A stretch of 47,849 nt of DNA, taken from Lachnospiraceae bacterium (GTDB lineage: Bacteria > Bacillota > Clostridia > Lachnospirales > Lachnospiraceae). The translations under genes and the position numbers were made by a program. Of the stretch, positions 33,733 through 42,101 are shown one piece after another. Location of the stretch: positions 1-47,849 of the forward strand of contig JAFQZU010000027.1 in assembly GCA_017405805.1 (NCBI GenBank), read 5' to 3'. The notes beneath the pieces were generated by a model that had not been told where the DNA came from, made no database searches, and saw only the letters and a list, made by a program, of their open reading frames with translations. Positions within the stretch are counted from its first letter, which is position 1; each line of letters begins with the position of its first letter.

Positions 33733-34704
33733 TCACTGCAGCGCATTCAGCTTGTTCATGATCGCGTTTGCCTCTGCGATGATATCCTCGATGATCTGCT
33801 TCGCAGGCTTGACATCGTCGATCAGACCGATATCCTGTCCCACTGTAAAGATGCCCTTGGAGGTGTCGCCGCTCTCGTATGCCGCTTTGCCGACCTGTCC
33901 GGAGATGACCGGCATGAGCGTCGCGAGATCGCACCCCTCCTGTGCCTCAAGGCGCAGGCATTCATCTGCCGCATCGTTATGCGCAGCGCGGATGATATTC
34001 TTGATCACGCGCTGGCAGATCACGGTATCCATCTCCTGGTGGTCGATGATCCACTGCTTGTGATTGTCGGAGATCTTGCACTCTGTCGCGTTGATGAAAC
34101 GCGTGCCGATCACGACGCCCTCCGCGCCGAGGGCCAGCATGGAGAGGAAGCTCGCGCCGTCACAGACACCGCCGCCGCCGATGACGGGGATCGTGCAGAG
34201 TTTTGCCGCCTTGTTGACCAGGATACTGGAGCTGATCAGGTTCATGGAAGGATGGCCGGCTGCCTCCGCGCCAATGATCGATACGATATCGACGCCGGAT
34301 TTTTCCACGTGCAGTGCATGTCTGGGCATCGGGACCTTGTGGATGATCTTCATGCCGTAGCCGTGGATCTGATCGATGAACTGCTTAGGATCCCTGCCGT
34401 TGGTCTCAATCGCGTTGACACCCTCCTCGCCGCAGACGTCAATATACTGTTTGATCTTGTCGTTTGCGCTCTCGTCGATCATGGAAATATTGACAGCGAA
34501 CGGCTTGTCCGTCTTCTGGCGCATCCAGTGCACCGCGTTCCGGAAGTCGTTGATGTCCGGAAACATCGTCATATTGGTCATGCCCAGACCACCGGCCTCC
34601 GCGATCGCGACGCCCAGCTCCGGGTTTGCGACATTCTGCATTCCGCCGCACATGATCGGGTACTTGATTCCCAGAATTTCTGTCACTCTTGTCTTGAATT
34701 CCAT
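33733..34704 (-). CDS. Nitronate monooxygenase / FabK-family flavoprotein
   Basis: 323-residue FMN-dependent TIM-barrel protein. It opens with YPIMCGGMQNVANPELGVAI and has IIGAEAAGHPS with the His that is catalytic in nitronate monooxygenase and in FabK, then VIGGGGVCDGASFLSML and GAEGVVIGTRF that bind the phosphate of FMN. In an anaerobe, in an operon with CoA enzymes, an oxygenase is unlikely; a reductase-like or unknown flavin reaction is more plausible. Located between the crotonase and MmgE/PrpD genes. Confidence 0.85.
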   Translation of the reverse strand: MEFKTRVTEILGIKYPIMCGGMQNVANPELGVAIAEAGGLGMTNMTMFPDINDFRNAVHWMRQKTDKPFAVNISMIDESANDKIKQYIDVCGEEGVNAIETNGRDPKQFIDQIHGYGMKIIHKVPMPRHALHVEKSGVDIVSIIGAEAAGHPSMNLISSSILVNKAAKLCTIPVIGGGGVCDGASFLSMLALGAEGVVIGTRFINATECKISDNHKQWIIDHQEMDTVICQRVIKNIIRAAHNDAADECLRLEAQEGCDLATLMPVISGQVGKAAYESGDTSKGIFTVGQDIGLIDDVKPAKQIIEDIIAEANAIMNKLNALQ

Positions 34705-34725
34705 AATTTACCTCCCGTATAGTTT

Positions 34726-36120
34726 TTATCTCTCAAAGCTGCTGTTGACAGTTGCAATAAACTCACTGAAGTCTTTGATATCCTCCAGATTGTCGATCAT
34801 GGAAAGGATGTTCTCCGCCGCGCCGCTCTTAAGCGGGATGGCGCTGAATTTCATGGCATCCATGAACTTCTCTTTCATGTCTTCCTTTGTGAACGGGTTG
34901 GACGGATGTCCCTTCTGGAAAATGCAATCCTCGTACACACCGTCCTTGGTGTGAATGACGACCGGTGAAGGCGCGACGCCGCGTCCGTACTTCTCCTCGA
35001 GGCCCGGATCTTCATGGAAATGAATCTTTCCGATCACGGACAGCATCTCAGGATCACTGATTCCCTCTTCCGTGAGGTCACTCAGAAGCAGATGCCCCTT
35101 TGTGAGAATGTTGGCGACGCCGAAAGGCAGCGAGAACTGCGCGTCCACGACCGTCTTCGGTGCATATTTCACATCCTTCGGCTCCACGACGATATCCATA
35201 GTCTGCTTCGTCACGCCGACCTCAACTGCAGTGATGTCCTCCACCTTTAAGTTGTTGTCGAGCATGATCTTGCGTGCCGTCGCAGCGCCGCTCAGGATCA
35301 GTCCGCAAACAGGATACGGCTTGTAGGTCAGTGTCGGGATCCAGAACTTCTTTCCCAGATCCTCGGTCAGGATACTCTTGTCACAGCGGTCCTTCAGATA
35401 TACCTTGTAGAAGTTGTATCTGCCATCGATGATGTTCTTTGCTCCGGTGACGCCGGCCCTTGCCAGGTATGCCGAGAACACGCCGCTCCTTGCCGCAAAA
35501 GCGGGCTGCATTCTCTTGGTCAGGGATGTGTCCGCACTCGCCTGCTGATTGCCGGCCGCCTGAGAATAGACGATTCCCAGTGCATTGACCATCGTCTCCT
35601 CATCCAGACCCATGATCAGGGACGCTGCGGCCGCGGATGCAAAGTGCCCCACAAGAGGAGAATAGATCCAGCCGGATTCCATGATCGACGCTTTGATCGC
35701 GAGTCCCATCCGGATGAAAATGTCGTCTGCCGCGACGATCGTGGAGAGGATCTTTTTGCCGTCCGTTCCGCCGACAGCTTCCGCCGTGGCCATCGTCGTC
35801 GGAATGACTGAGATTCCCGTGTGGACGATCGCGTCGGACTGCACCTCGTCGTAGTCCCTGGCATGCGACAGAAGGCTGTTGACAAACGCCGCGTGGTGTG
35901 CCGGGAGCTTCTTGCCGTAAACGAGCACGGAGCTCTCCTCCTTGCCGCCCCAGTCGAACATCAGGTCCGCCACCTCTTTGGAAGACGTCGCAGTTGTTCC
36001 TGCAACGGTCGTGGCGATGATGTCCGTGAGCAGCATCTTGGCCCCGTTCAACGCATCTTCCGGTATGTCCTCATACCGAAGGTTTCTCGCAAAGCGCACC
36101 AGATCATAAATAGTATCCAT
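34726..36120 (-). CDS. MmgE/PrpD-family protein
   Basis: 464 residues, full length for the family that includes 2-methylcitrate dehydratase and cis-aconitate decarboxylase. Family marks: SHARDYDEVQSDAIVHTGIS (about 86-105), GLDEETMVNALGIVYSQAAGNQQ, KRMQPAFAARSGVFSAYLAR and YKPYPVCG. The HT pair and the basic substrate pocket residues (KRMQ, Arg) are present, but substrate cannot be decided. It is the first gene of the minus-strand operon divergent from iclR; AAGGAGG precedes the ATG at 36120. Fits a di- or tricarboxylic acid substrate. Confidence 0.9.
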   Translation of the reverse strand: MDTIYDLVRFARNLRYEDIPEDALNGAKMLLTDIIATTVAGTTATSSKEVADLMFDWGGKEESSVLVYGKKLPAHHAAFVNSLLSHARDYDEVQSDAIVHTGISVIPTTMATAEAVGGTDGKKILSTIVAADDIFIRMGLAIKASIMESGWIYSPLVGHFASAAAASLIMGLDEETMVNALGIVYSQAAGNQQASADTSLTKRMQPAFAARSGVFSAYLARAGVTGAKNIIDGRYNFYKVYLKDRCDKSILTEDLGKKFWIPTLTYKPYPVCGLILSGAATARKIMLDNNLKVEDITAVEVGVTKQTMDIVVEPKDVKYAPKTVVDAQFSLPFGVANILTKGHLLLSDLTEEGISDPEMLSVIGKIHFHEDPGLEEKYGRGVAPSPVVIHTKDGVYEDCIFQKGHPSNPFTKEDMKEKFMDAMKFSAIPLKSGAAENILSMIDNLEDIKDFSEFIATVNSSFER

Positions 36121-36166
36121 TATACCCTCCTTCATTTAAAACAATGACCTGCATGAACTATTACTG

Positions 36167-36195
36167 TGGACAATGAAATATAATAATGCTATGAT
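36167..36195 (+). promoter_or_regulatory. Promoter of the IclR-family gene
   Basis: TGGACA (36167-36172), 17-base spacer, TATGAT (36190-36195). The TTCC-type dyad at 36209-36223 lies just past the expected start point, suiting autorepression. Confidence 0.6.
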
Positions 36196-36223
36196 ATAGA
36201 AAAATAAGTTCCATATTATAGAA
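36187..36223. promoter_or_regulatory. Putative IclR-family operator between iclR and prpD
   Basis: The dyad TTCCATATTATAGAA (36209-36223) and a weaker copy at 36187-36201 (11 of 15 match to the same consensus) are 22 bases apart in the divergent region. The same motif recurs at 41324-41418. Placement by an IclR gene suggests its binding site; this is inference. Confidence 0.5.
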
Positions 36224-36245
36224 TTTCAATTAATGGAGTGAAAAA

Positions 36246-37007
36246 ATGCCTGCCAAAACAGAAAAAGGAAGTATCAATTCCATCCAGAAAGCCTGCCGCA
36301 TTCTCTCCTGCTTCAGCCTGGAGAACAGTTCCTGCAACCTGACGTATCTCTGCAACCAGACAGGCTTCGCCAAGTCCACCGTATACCGCATCTGCAACAT
36401 CCTTGTACAGGAAGGCTTCGTACATAAATCCGAGAACGGTTTTCAGTACACGCTGACAGAGAAAGTCTTCGCACTCGGCGTCGCCGCGGCGCATGGATTT
36501 GATTTCAAGAATGTCTCTCAGATGTATCTGAACAACCTGGCCCAGAACGTCCGGGAAACCGCCTCGATCTTCGTCGAGAACAATTTCGAGAGACTGTGCG
36601 TTGCCGCCGTGGAATCCCCCTCGGAGGTCCGCGTCGTCTCCCAGATGGGCAAATCCTTTCCCATTTACCTGGGTGCATCCGGCCGCGTCCTGCTCACATG
36701 GATGGATCCTGACCGGCGCGAAGAGTATCTCAGGACGCTGGAAGAAAACCCGCCCCGGGACCTCACCATTCCTGTCCAGCAGCTCAGGCAGGAGATCGAG
36801 GACACGAGAAAACGCGGTTATGCCGTGACGTACGGTGAGCGCATTCCCAACACGATTTCCATCGCTACGCCCATCTTTTACAGCAGCAACCAGCATGCGG
36901 CCCTGACCGTGAGTGCCCCCAACACACATCTTGCAGGCGTCAAGATGGTGGATGCGATCGAGGCGATCCGGGAGACCGCGAAGAACATCAATCTGCAGAT
37001 GCAGTGA
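36246..37007 (+). CDS. IclR-family transcriptional regulator
   Basis: 253 residues. N-terminal winged helix (about 10-75: SIQKACRILSCF, LTYLCNQTGFAKSTVYRICN) and C-terminal effector domain (about 90-250: IFVENNFERLCVAAVESP, YLGASGRVLLTW, GYAVTYGERIPNTISIATPI). GGAG seven bases before ATG. IclR proteins respond to small organic acids, so it probably controls the adjacent acid-degradation operons on both sides. It is followed by a strong bidirectional terminator. Confidence 0.93.
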   Translation: MPAKTEKGSINSIQKACRILSCFSLENSSCNLTYLCNQTGFAKSTVYRICNILVQEGFVHKSENGFQYTLTEKVFALGVAAAHGFDFKNVSQMYLNNLAQNVRETASIFVENNFERLCVAAVESPSEVRVVSQMGKSFPIYLGASGRVLLTWMDPDRREEYLRTLEENPPRDLTIPVQQLRQEIEDTRKRGYAVTYGERIPNTISIATPIFYSSNQHAALTVSAPNTHLAGVKMVDAIEAIRETAKNINLQMQ

Positions 37008-37064
37008 TCTCTTCTGAATTTCTTTCTGTGATCTGTTTTCTTTTATATTAATCTGTACTATAAG

Positions 37065-37105
37065 GGCCCGGACGTAACATTTGGTCTATTACGTCCGGGC
37101 CCTCA
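37065..37105. terminator. Bidirectional terminator between iclR and CoA-transferase genes
   Basis: A perfect 15-bp stem (arms 37065-37079 and 37091-37105, AGGGCCCGGACGTAA and complement) with an 11-base loop lies between two convergent genes. The flanking T content is modest on both sides, but the stem is very stable. Confidence 0.85.
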
Positions 37106-37123
37106 TTTCATGCGGACTGTTTC

Positions 37124-38716
37124 TTATTCAGCATACTGGCGAAGCTTTTCGACGCCCATCGGGGGCTCCTGGAAGATTGCGGGATCCATCAGCTTCAGAT
37201 CCTTGGAGATGATCGGTTTGAACTCCATCCAGCGGAGGATATCCTTTTCAAGGTCGACACCGGGTGCGATCTCGGAAAGGACAAGTCCCTCCTCGCTGAT
37301 CGTAAAGACGCAGCGCTCTGTCACATACAGAAGGGGCTGACCGGTCTTATAGGCATAAGGGCCGCTGAAGGTCTTCTGAATCAGGTTGTTGACGAACTTG
37401 ATCTTTACGACGTCCTCCGTCTCACCTTCGATCACGAGCTTGCCATCTTTTACATGGACGGTCTCCACGCCCTTGGGTGTATTGACAAAGGTTCCGCAGA
37501 AGACAGCCTTCTTTGCCTGCACGACGGAGAGGAAGCCGCCGACACCGGGAAGTCTCGTACCGAGCTTGGACACATTGACACTGCCGGTGGCGTCGCACTG
37601 GCCGAGGCCGACGAACGTCACGTCCAGACCGCCGCCGTCATAGAAGTCGAACTGGTAAGGCATGTCGATGACTGCCTCGGAGTTGTAGGAGGAACCGAAG
37701 GACAGGCCGTGTCCGGGAATTCCGCCGACGATACCGTCCTCAACAGTAAGCGTGAACCAATCGCCGACGCCTTCTTCGTTCGCGACCGTTGCGACATACT
37801 CAGGTGCGCCGACGCCGAGGTTGACGACCTGGTTGGGACGAAGCTCAAAGGCAGCGCGGCGGCCGATGATCTTCTTTGCGGTCATGCGGAAAGGCTTGCC
37901 GCTCTTGAGCTGTGCGGGTCCTCTGAGTTCTCCGGAGAAGAAGGGATCGTAAGGCATCGCCCACGTCATGGGGTGATTCTCAGGGCTTGCAACAACGATT
38001 GCATCCACCAGGATTCCGGGGACCTTTACATCCTTCGGCTTGAGGGAGCCGTGTGCCACGACGCGCTCGACCTGTGCGATGACCTTGCCGCCGTTGTTCT
38101 TTGCAGCCTGTGCCGCAGAGATGCAGTTGTAATAGCCGACTTCGCGCTCATAGGTGATGTTGCCGAACTCATCGGCCGTCGTTCCGCGGATGATGGTCAC
38201 ATCGGCGGGAACAGCGTGGAAGAAGAGCCATTCCTTTCCGTCAATCGTGATGACCTCATTCATCTGGTCCTTACTGATGTCGTTCAGACCGCACCCTTCG
38301 TTGCGGGGATCGATGAAAGTGTCCAGACCGATCTGGGTGATCAGGCCGGGATGGCCGGCTGCCTGCTCACGGAAGATCTGGGACAGCGTGCCCAGAGGAT
38401 AGAGATACGCCTCGATCTTGTTGTCCATGACCAGTTTTCCGAGATTTCTGTTCATGGCAAAATAGCCTGCGATGACCTTCTTGACGAGGCCCTCGTGTGC
38501 GAGGTGGTCCATGCCGCGGCCCTTGGCATTGCCGTAGCTGGCGCCAAAAGTTGTCAGGTTGCAGGGATGACCCGTCTCCTTGAAGGAATTCTCCATCTCC
38601 AGAAGAACTTCCTCTGCGCCGCCGCAGACGGAGAACCCGTCGATCAGGACTGTATCGCCATCTTTGATATATTTGTCGATGGCTTCACGAGCTGTCATTA
38701 TTTTGTTCAGTTCCAT
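37124..38716 (-). CDS. Class I acyl-CoA:acetate CoA-transferase (Pct/YdiF-like)
   Basis: 530-residue fused alpha/beta CoA-transferase, the length of propionate CoA-transferase and YdiF. The catalytic Glu lies in LTVEDGIVGGIPGHGLSFGS (about 333-352), followed by FDFYDGGGLDVTFVG and ATGSVNVSKLG, both family hallmarks. It exchanges CoA between a short acyl-CoA and a carboxylate. Third gene of the operon behind two CaiB-type transferases (49-base gap), ending at the strong terminator. It could recycle CoA from the product to acetate. Confidence 0.93.
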   Translation of the reverse strand: MELNKIMTAREAIDKYIKDGDTVLIDGFSVCGGAEEVLLEMENSFKETGHPCNLTTFGASYGNAKGRGMDHLAHEGLVKKVIAGYFAMNRNLGKLVMDNKIEAYLYPLGTLSQIFREQAAGHPGLITQIGLDTFIDPRNEGCGLNDISKDQMNEVITIDGKEWLFFHAVPADVTIIRGTTADEFGNITYEREVGYYNCISAAQAAKNNGGKVIAQVERVVAHGSLKPKDVKVPGILVDAIVVASPENHPMTWAMPYDPFFSGELRGPAQLKSGKPFRMTAKKIIGRRAAFELRPNQVVNLGVGAPEYVATVANEEGVGDWFTLTVEDGIVGGIPGHGLSFGSSYNSEAVIDMPYQFDFYDGGGLDVTFVGLGQCDATGSVNVSKLGTRLPGVGGFLSVVQAKKAVFCGTFVNTPKGVETVHVKDGKLVIEGETEDVVKIKFVNNLIQKTFSGPYAYKTGQPLLYVTERCVFTISEEGLVLSEIAPGVDLEKDILRWMEFKPIISKDLKLMDPAIFQEPPMGVEKLRQYAE

Positions 38717-38765
38717 GGCTGCCTTTCCTTTCCCGGACGCAAAGTCCGACTGTATCTATTCTTTC

Positions 38766-39944
38766 TTACCGGCCCTGCGCAACGACAGTTCCGTTCTTGA
38801 TGTATTCATCGATCTCCGCATCGCTGTAGCCATATTCCTTCATGACTTCGACCGTATGCTCGCCCAACTGCGGTGCCCTGTACTCGTCCAGGGTCTCATC
38901 GCCGTTGAACTTGATCGGATTTGCGGGAATACGGATCCGTTTGCCCTTCAGAGTATCCACATCGCTGAAATAGGTATTTGCCTCTGCCTGCTCATCTGTG
39001 ACCGTATCAAGGCCGGTAAAGTATTTGCTGACAGCGACATCTGCCGCCGTTAGGCCGTCTACTGCCTCCTGCACGGTGATCTGGGCAAAACCGGAATCGA
39101 GAATCTCGGTCAGTTCGATCGCGTTCTCTCCCTCGGTATCCTCCATGCACTTCCACCTGGGATCCCCGATCAGGTTGTCGAGATGCGCGACTTTCAGGAT
39201 GCTGTTGAAATCCTTGTCAAAGTTCAGGGTCATCGTCTGCACCCATCCGTCCTTGCAGCGGAAGGTATTCTTCATGGCGCGGCCGGGATCCTTGCGCGTC
39301 TTGGGATACTTGACGCCGAGCTGCTGGTCGATGATCTGGGAGTTGTTCAGGAACAGTCCCACGGAGTACAGCGAGGTATAGACCTGCATTCCTTTTCCGG
39401 TCCTTGTGCGGTCAAAGAGTGCGGCGATAACGCCCATCGCCAGGTTCTCGCCGCAAGCCACGTCGCCGGTTCCCTGTGGTACGATCAGCGGCATATTGGC
39501 GTTCTTGTCCATACTGTCACTGCTCAGACCTGCCCTGCCCCAGAATGCAGTGACATCAAAACCGGGTGCATCCTTCATGGGGCCTTTGGTCCCGTATCCG
39601 GAGATCGTCGCATGGATCAGTTTCGGATATTTATCTTTCAGGGACTCGTAATCCAGACCGAGTGTCTTCAGTACACCGTTTCTGTAATTGCTGACGAAGA
39701 CATCCGCTTTCTCCAGAAGGCGATGCATGAACTCCACGCCCTTAGGGTCTCTCATATTGATCGGAACGCTCTTCTGGTTATTGATATAGAAGTCGCCGAA
39801 ATTCAGGTAGCGGAGCGGGATCCCCTTGACGGGCTCCACAAAGACTGTGTCCGCGCCGAATTCCGTGAGCATCTTAACGCAGCAGCAGCCGGCTGCCGCT
39901 CTGGTAAACGCAACGACTTTAATGCCTTTTAATGTCTCTACCAT
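38766..39944 (-). CDS. CaiB/BaiF family III CoA-transferase, copy B
   Basis: 392 residues. Family III CoA-transferase: GIKVVAFTRAAAGCCCVKML at the N-terminus, VSNYRNGVLKTLGLDYESL, and the active-site GTGDVACGENLAMGVIAALF with the catalytic Asp in GD. About 33 bases after copy A. The two proteins share the plan KGPMKDAPGFDVTAFWGRAG / KGPKKDDPGFDATAWWGRSG and could form a heteromeric enzyme as BbsE/BbsF do, or act in succession. Confidence 0.92.
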   Translation of the reverse strand: MVETLKGIKVVAFTRAAAGCCCVKMLTEFGADTVFVEPVKGIPLRYLNFGDFYINNQKSVPINMRDPKGVEFMHRLLEKADVFVSNYRNGVLKTLGLDYESLKDKYPKLIHATISGYGTKGPMKDAPGFDVTAFWGRAGLSSDSMDKNANMPLIVPQGTGDVACGENLAMGVIAALFDRTRTGKGMQVYTSLYSVGLFLNNSQIIDQQLGVKYPKTRKDPGRAMKNTFRCKDGWVQTMTLNFDKDFNSILKVAHLDNLIGDPRWKCMEDTEGENAIELTEILDSGFAQITVQEAVDGLTAADVAVSKYFTGLDTVTDEQAEANTYFSDVDTLKGKRIRIPANPIKFNGDETLDEYRAPQLGEHTVEVMKEYGYSDAEIDEYIKNGTVVAQGR

Positions 39945-39977
39945 AATAATCTGATCTCCTTCATTGACGGATCTGTA

Positions 39978-41186
39978 TCAGTTGCTGTAGCGATATTCCT
40001 GATGTCCGTGGATCGCCTTGACGATGCCGCGGTCCTCATAATCCTTGATCTGGTCATCCGTATAGCCGAGCATATGCATGACTTCGATCGTGTGTTCGCC
40101 CAGCATCGGTGCATATTTGAGTTCCTGGTGGCCGCCGTCATTGAAGCGGATCGGGGTCGCGGGGTGCATGATCTTTTTGCCTTCTCTGTCAGTCCACTCG
40201 TAGACATACTCATTCTCGATGGCCTGCTCATCCTTTGTCACATCGATGGAGTGCTGGGCTTTCTCAACCGCGATCGTGCCGCAGGAGAGGAGACTCTCCA
40301 CGATATAGTCGCTGTCATATTTCTTGAACTCTTCGTCCAGGATTGCAATGACGGCAGGTGCAAACTCGCCTTTGGTGTCGTCGTGTTCGGGATACTTGTC
40401 GATCAAGTCCTCTCTGTGAATGGTTCTGCAGATGCAGGGCCAGGAGGTCTCCCAGTGATGGGTCGCATTGATGGAGATCCACTCGCCGTCGCCGCACTGG
40501 TAGGAGTTGAGCATTGCACGGATCGCTCTCTTTCTGGAAGTAGGGAGCTTGTAGCCGTACTGAGTCTCGACGATCGCATCATAATTAAGGAAAATACCGG
40601 ATGCCATCAGCGAAGTGGAGACCTTCATGCCTTCGCCGGTCTTCTCTCTGCGGTACAGCGCCGCGCAGATGCCGAGTGCCAGGGAATGGCCTGCGGAGAA
40701 ATCGCCGGTAGCATAAGGGATATTGATGATGCTGTCAGGCTGTGCGATGTCGACGAGAAGTCCGCTTCTGCCCCACCAAGCCGTCGCGTCAAAACCAGGA
40801 TCGTCCTTCTTTGGGCCCTTGTTGCCGAAGCCGTACAGATGTGCATAAATCAGACGGGGATTGATCTTGTGGAGTTCTTCATAACTGAAGCCGAGCTTGA
40901 CCATCGCCTTCTCGCGGTAATTGCAGACCATGACGTCCGCCCACTTGACGAGCTTTGTCAGCAGTTCTTTTCCTTCCGGAGTCTTCAGGTTGCAGGGAAT
41001 GCCTTTCTTGCCGCCGCACTTGAAATCAAAGGAATGCGGTGCGGTATAACGAGTGCTCTGTCCTTCCAGCGGTTCCACCATAATATCTTCCGCGCCGAAA
41101 TCAACGAGCATCCTGCTGCAGGAAGGACCTGCTGCCGCCACGCACATATCCAGTACTTTTACTCCTTCCAGTATATTCTCTGCCAT
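39978..41186 (-). CDS. CaiB/BaiF family III CoA-transferase, copy A
   Basis: 402 residues, first gene of its operon. KVLDMCVAAAGPSCSRMLVD opening, YREKAMVKLGFSYEEL, and ATGDFSAGHSLALGICAALY with the catalytic Asp retained. It moves CoA between a donor thioester and a carboxylic acid, usually without free acyl anhydride release. GGAGG seven bases before ATG at 41186. Divergent from the decarboxylase genes across a regulatory region with phased repeats. Confidence 0.92.
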   Translation of the reverse strand: MAENILEGVKVLDMCVAAAGPSCSRMLVDFGAEDIMVEPLEGQSTRYTAPHSFDFKCGGKKGIPCNLKTPEGKELLTKLVKWADVMVCNYREKAMVKLGFSYEELHKINPRLIYAHLYGFGNKGPKKDDPGFDATAWWGRSGLLVDIAQPDSIINIPYATGDFSAGHSLALGICAALYRREKTGEGMKVSTSLMASGIFLNYDAIVETQYGYKLPTSRKRAIRAMLNSYQCGDGEWISINATHHWETSWPCICRTIHREDLIDKYPEHDDTKGEFAPAVIAILDEEFKKYDSDYIVESLLSCGTIAVEKAQHSIDVTKDEQAIENEYVYEWTDREGKKIMHPATPIRFNDGGHQELKYAPMLGEHTIEVMHMLGYTDDQIKDYEDRGIVKAIHGHQEYRYSN

Positions 41187-41275
41187 TGTCAAACCTCCTT
41201 TGCAATTGTCCAAATCTGAAAGCGAATGCAAAAAGATCTTCTTCACGAGGAAGAAAACCACTGTTGCTTATCTCT

Positions 41276-41305
41276 TATATACAACAAATCAAAGAGAATT
41301 GTCAA
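41276..41305 (-). promoter_or_regulatory. Promoter of the CoA-transferase operon
   Basis: On the minus strand TTGACA (41300-41305) and TATATA (41276-41281) with an 18-base spacer. The leader to the ATG at 41186 is about 80 bases. Confidence 0.6.
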
Positions 41306-41323
41306 TAATTCAGAACCAATACA

Positions 41324-41418
41324 TTCCATAATATGATGTTATATTCCGTATGTTGGAAAGCACTGACATAACATTTGATTATATTTCGTATTTTAAAATG
41401 TCATTCCTGAATATGAAC
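41324..41418. repeat. 20-bp-phased array of TTCC-type regulatory sites
   Basis: Elements beginning at 41324, 41344, 41364, 41384 and 41404 start at exact 20-base intervals. They match a TTCCRTAATATGGAA consensus at 12, 12, 9, 10 and 11 of 15 positions; the second (TTCCGTATGTTGGAA) is a near dyad. The array fills the space between the two divergent -35 boxes (41305 and 41426). The same motif lies in front of the iclR gene. Confidence 0.55.
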
Positions 41419-41425
41419 TAATTTC

Positions 41426-41454
41426 TTGACAAATGTATGCACGGACGATATAGT
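41426..41454 (+). promoter_or_regulatory. Promoter of the decarboxylase operon
   Basis: Consensus TTGACA (41426-41431), 17-base spacer, TATAGT (41449-41454). The last phased repeat ends eight bases before the -35 box, a place suited to an activator or looping regulator. Confidence 0.8.
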
Positions 41455-41497
41455 CAAATTGCATACGAAAATGCATCTTTTGCAAGGAGGATTTGGC

Positions 41498-41671
41498 ATG
41501 GACAATCTCAGTTTAATGGAATGCGTTCTGTATTCGATCGTCGGTTTTCTGGTTGTGTTTGGAACACTGCTGCTCTTATCATTCGCAACCAAGATCATTT
41601 CCCGAATCGTGATCTCTGTTGAGAAGGCCCAGGCTGACAGACACGCAAAGGAAGCAGCTGTAAAGAAGTAA
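41498..41671 (+). CDS. Na+-decarboxylase small membrane subunit (OadG-like)
   Basis: 57 residues: one membrane helix (about 10-34, ECVLYSIVGFLVVFGTLLLL) and a charged tail rich in Ala and Lys. OadG/GcdD-type subunits hold the biotin carrier and alpha chain at the beta subunit. A perfect AAGGAGG lies seven bases before the ATG, so the longer in-frame opening from 41426 is not needed. First gene of the plus-strand operon. Confidence 0.8.
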   Translation: MDNLSLMECVLYSIVGFLVVFGTLLLLSFATKIISRIVISVEKAQADRHAKEAAVKK

Positions 41672-41752
41672 CTGTTATAAGTGTTATTAGTACTGTTTCC
41701 TATTAAGTACTGCACAGCGCGCAAGCAATCATATTTCAGAAAGGAGCAAATC

Positions 41753-41965
41753 ATGCAGGAAATTTTAAGCCCTATGCCCGGTAACGTTTTTGAGATCAAG
41801 GTCAACGTCGGTGACAAGGTTGAGGACGCGGATGTTGTCATCGTTCTCGAGGCCATGAAGATGGAAATCGAAGTTGTTGCACCTTGTGCAGGCACTGTCG
41901 AGTCGATCACCGTCAAGAAGGGTGATGTCGTTGATACCAACCAGGTTCTCGGCACGATCAAATAA
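41753..41965 (+). CDS. Biotin carrier subunit (biotinyl domain)
   Basis: 70-residue biotin-lipoyl domain without a linker: MQEILSPMPGNVFEIKVNVG, biotinylated Lys36 in EAMKMEIEV, then GTVESITVKKGDVV. It carries CO2 from the carboxyltransferase to the membrane beta subunit. AAGGAG precedes the ATG. It is the minimal domain; the Pro/Ala-rich hinge of many homologues is missing. A carboxyltransferase (alpha) gene is not adjacent. Confidence 0.93.
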   Translation: MQEILSPMPGNVFEIKVNVGDKVEDADVVIVLEAMKMEIEVVAPCAGTVESITVKKGDVVDTNQVLGTIK

Positions 41966-42101
41966 GAGATAACAGCTTAGCGAAGTATCCACATACGTGT
42001 CTGTTCGGATCTCCGGGCGGGCACGTATTCGTTTTTCAGGTGTGCGGAGATGTTTCTTTCAGAGAACGGAACGCGCCCTGTTCCAAGAGGAGTTGCAGAT
42101 T

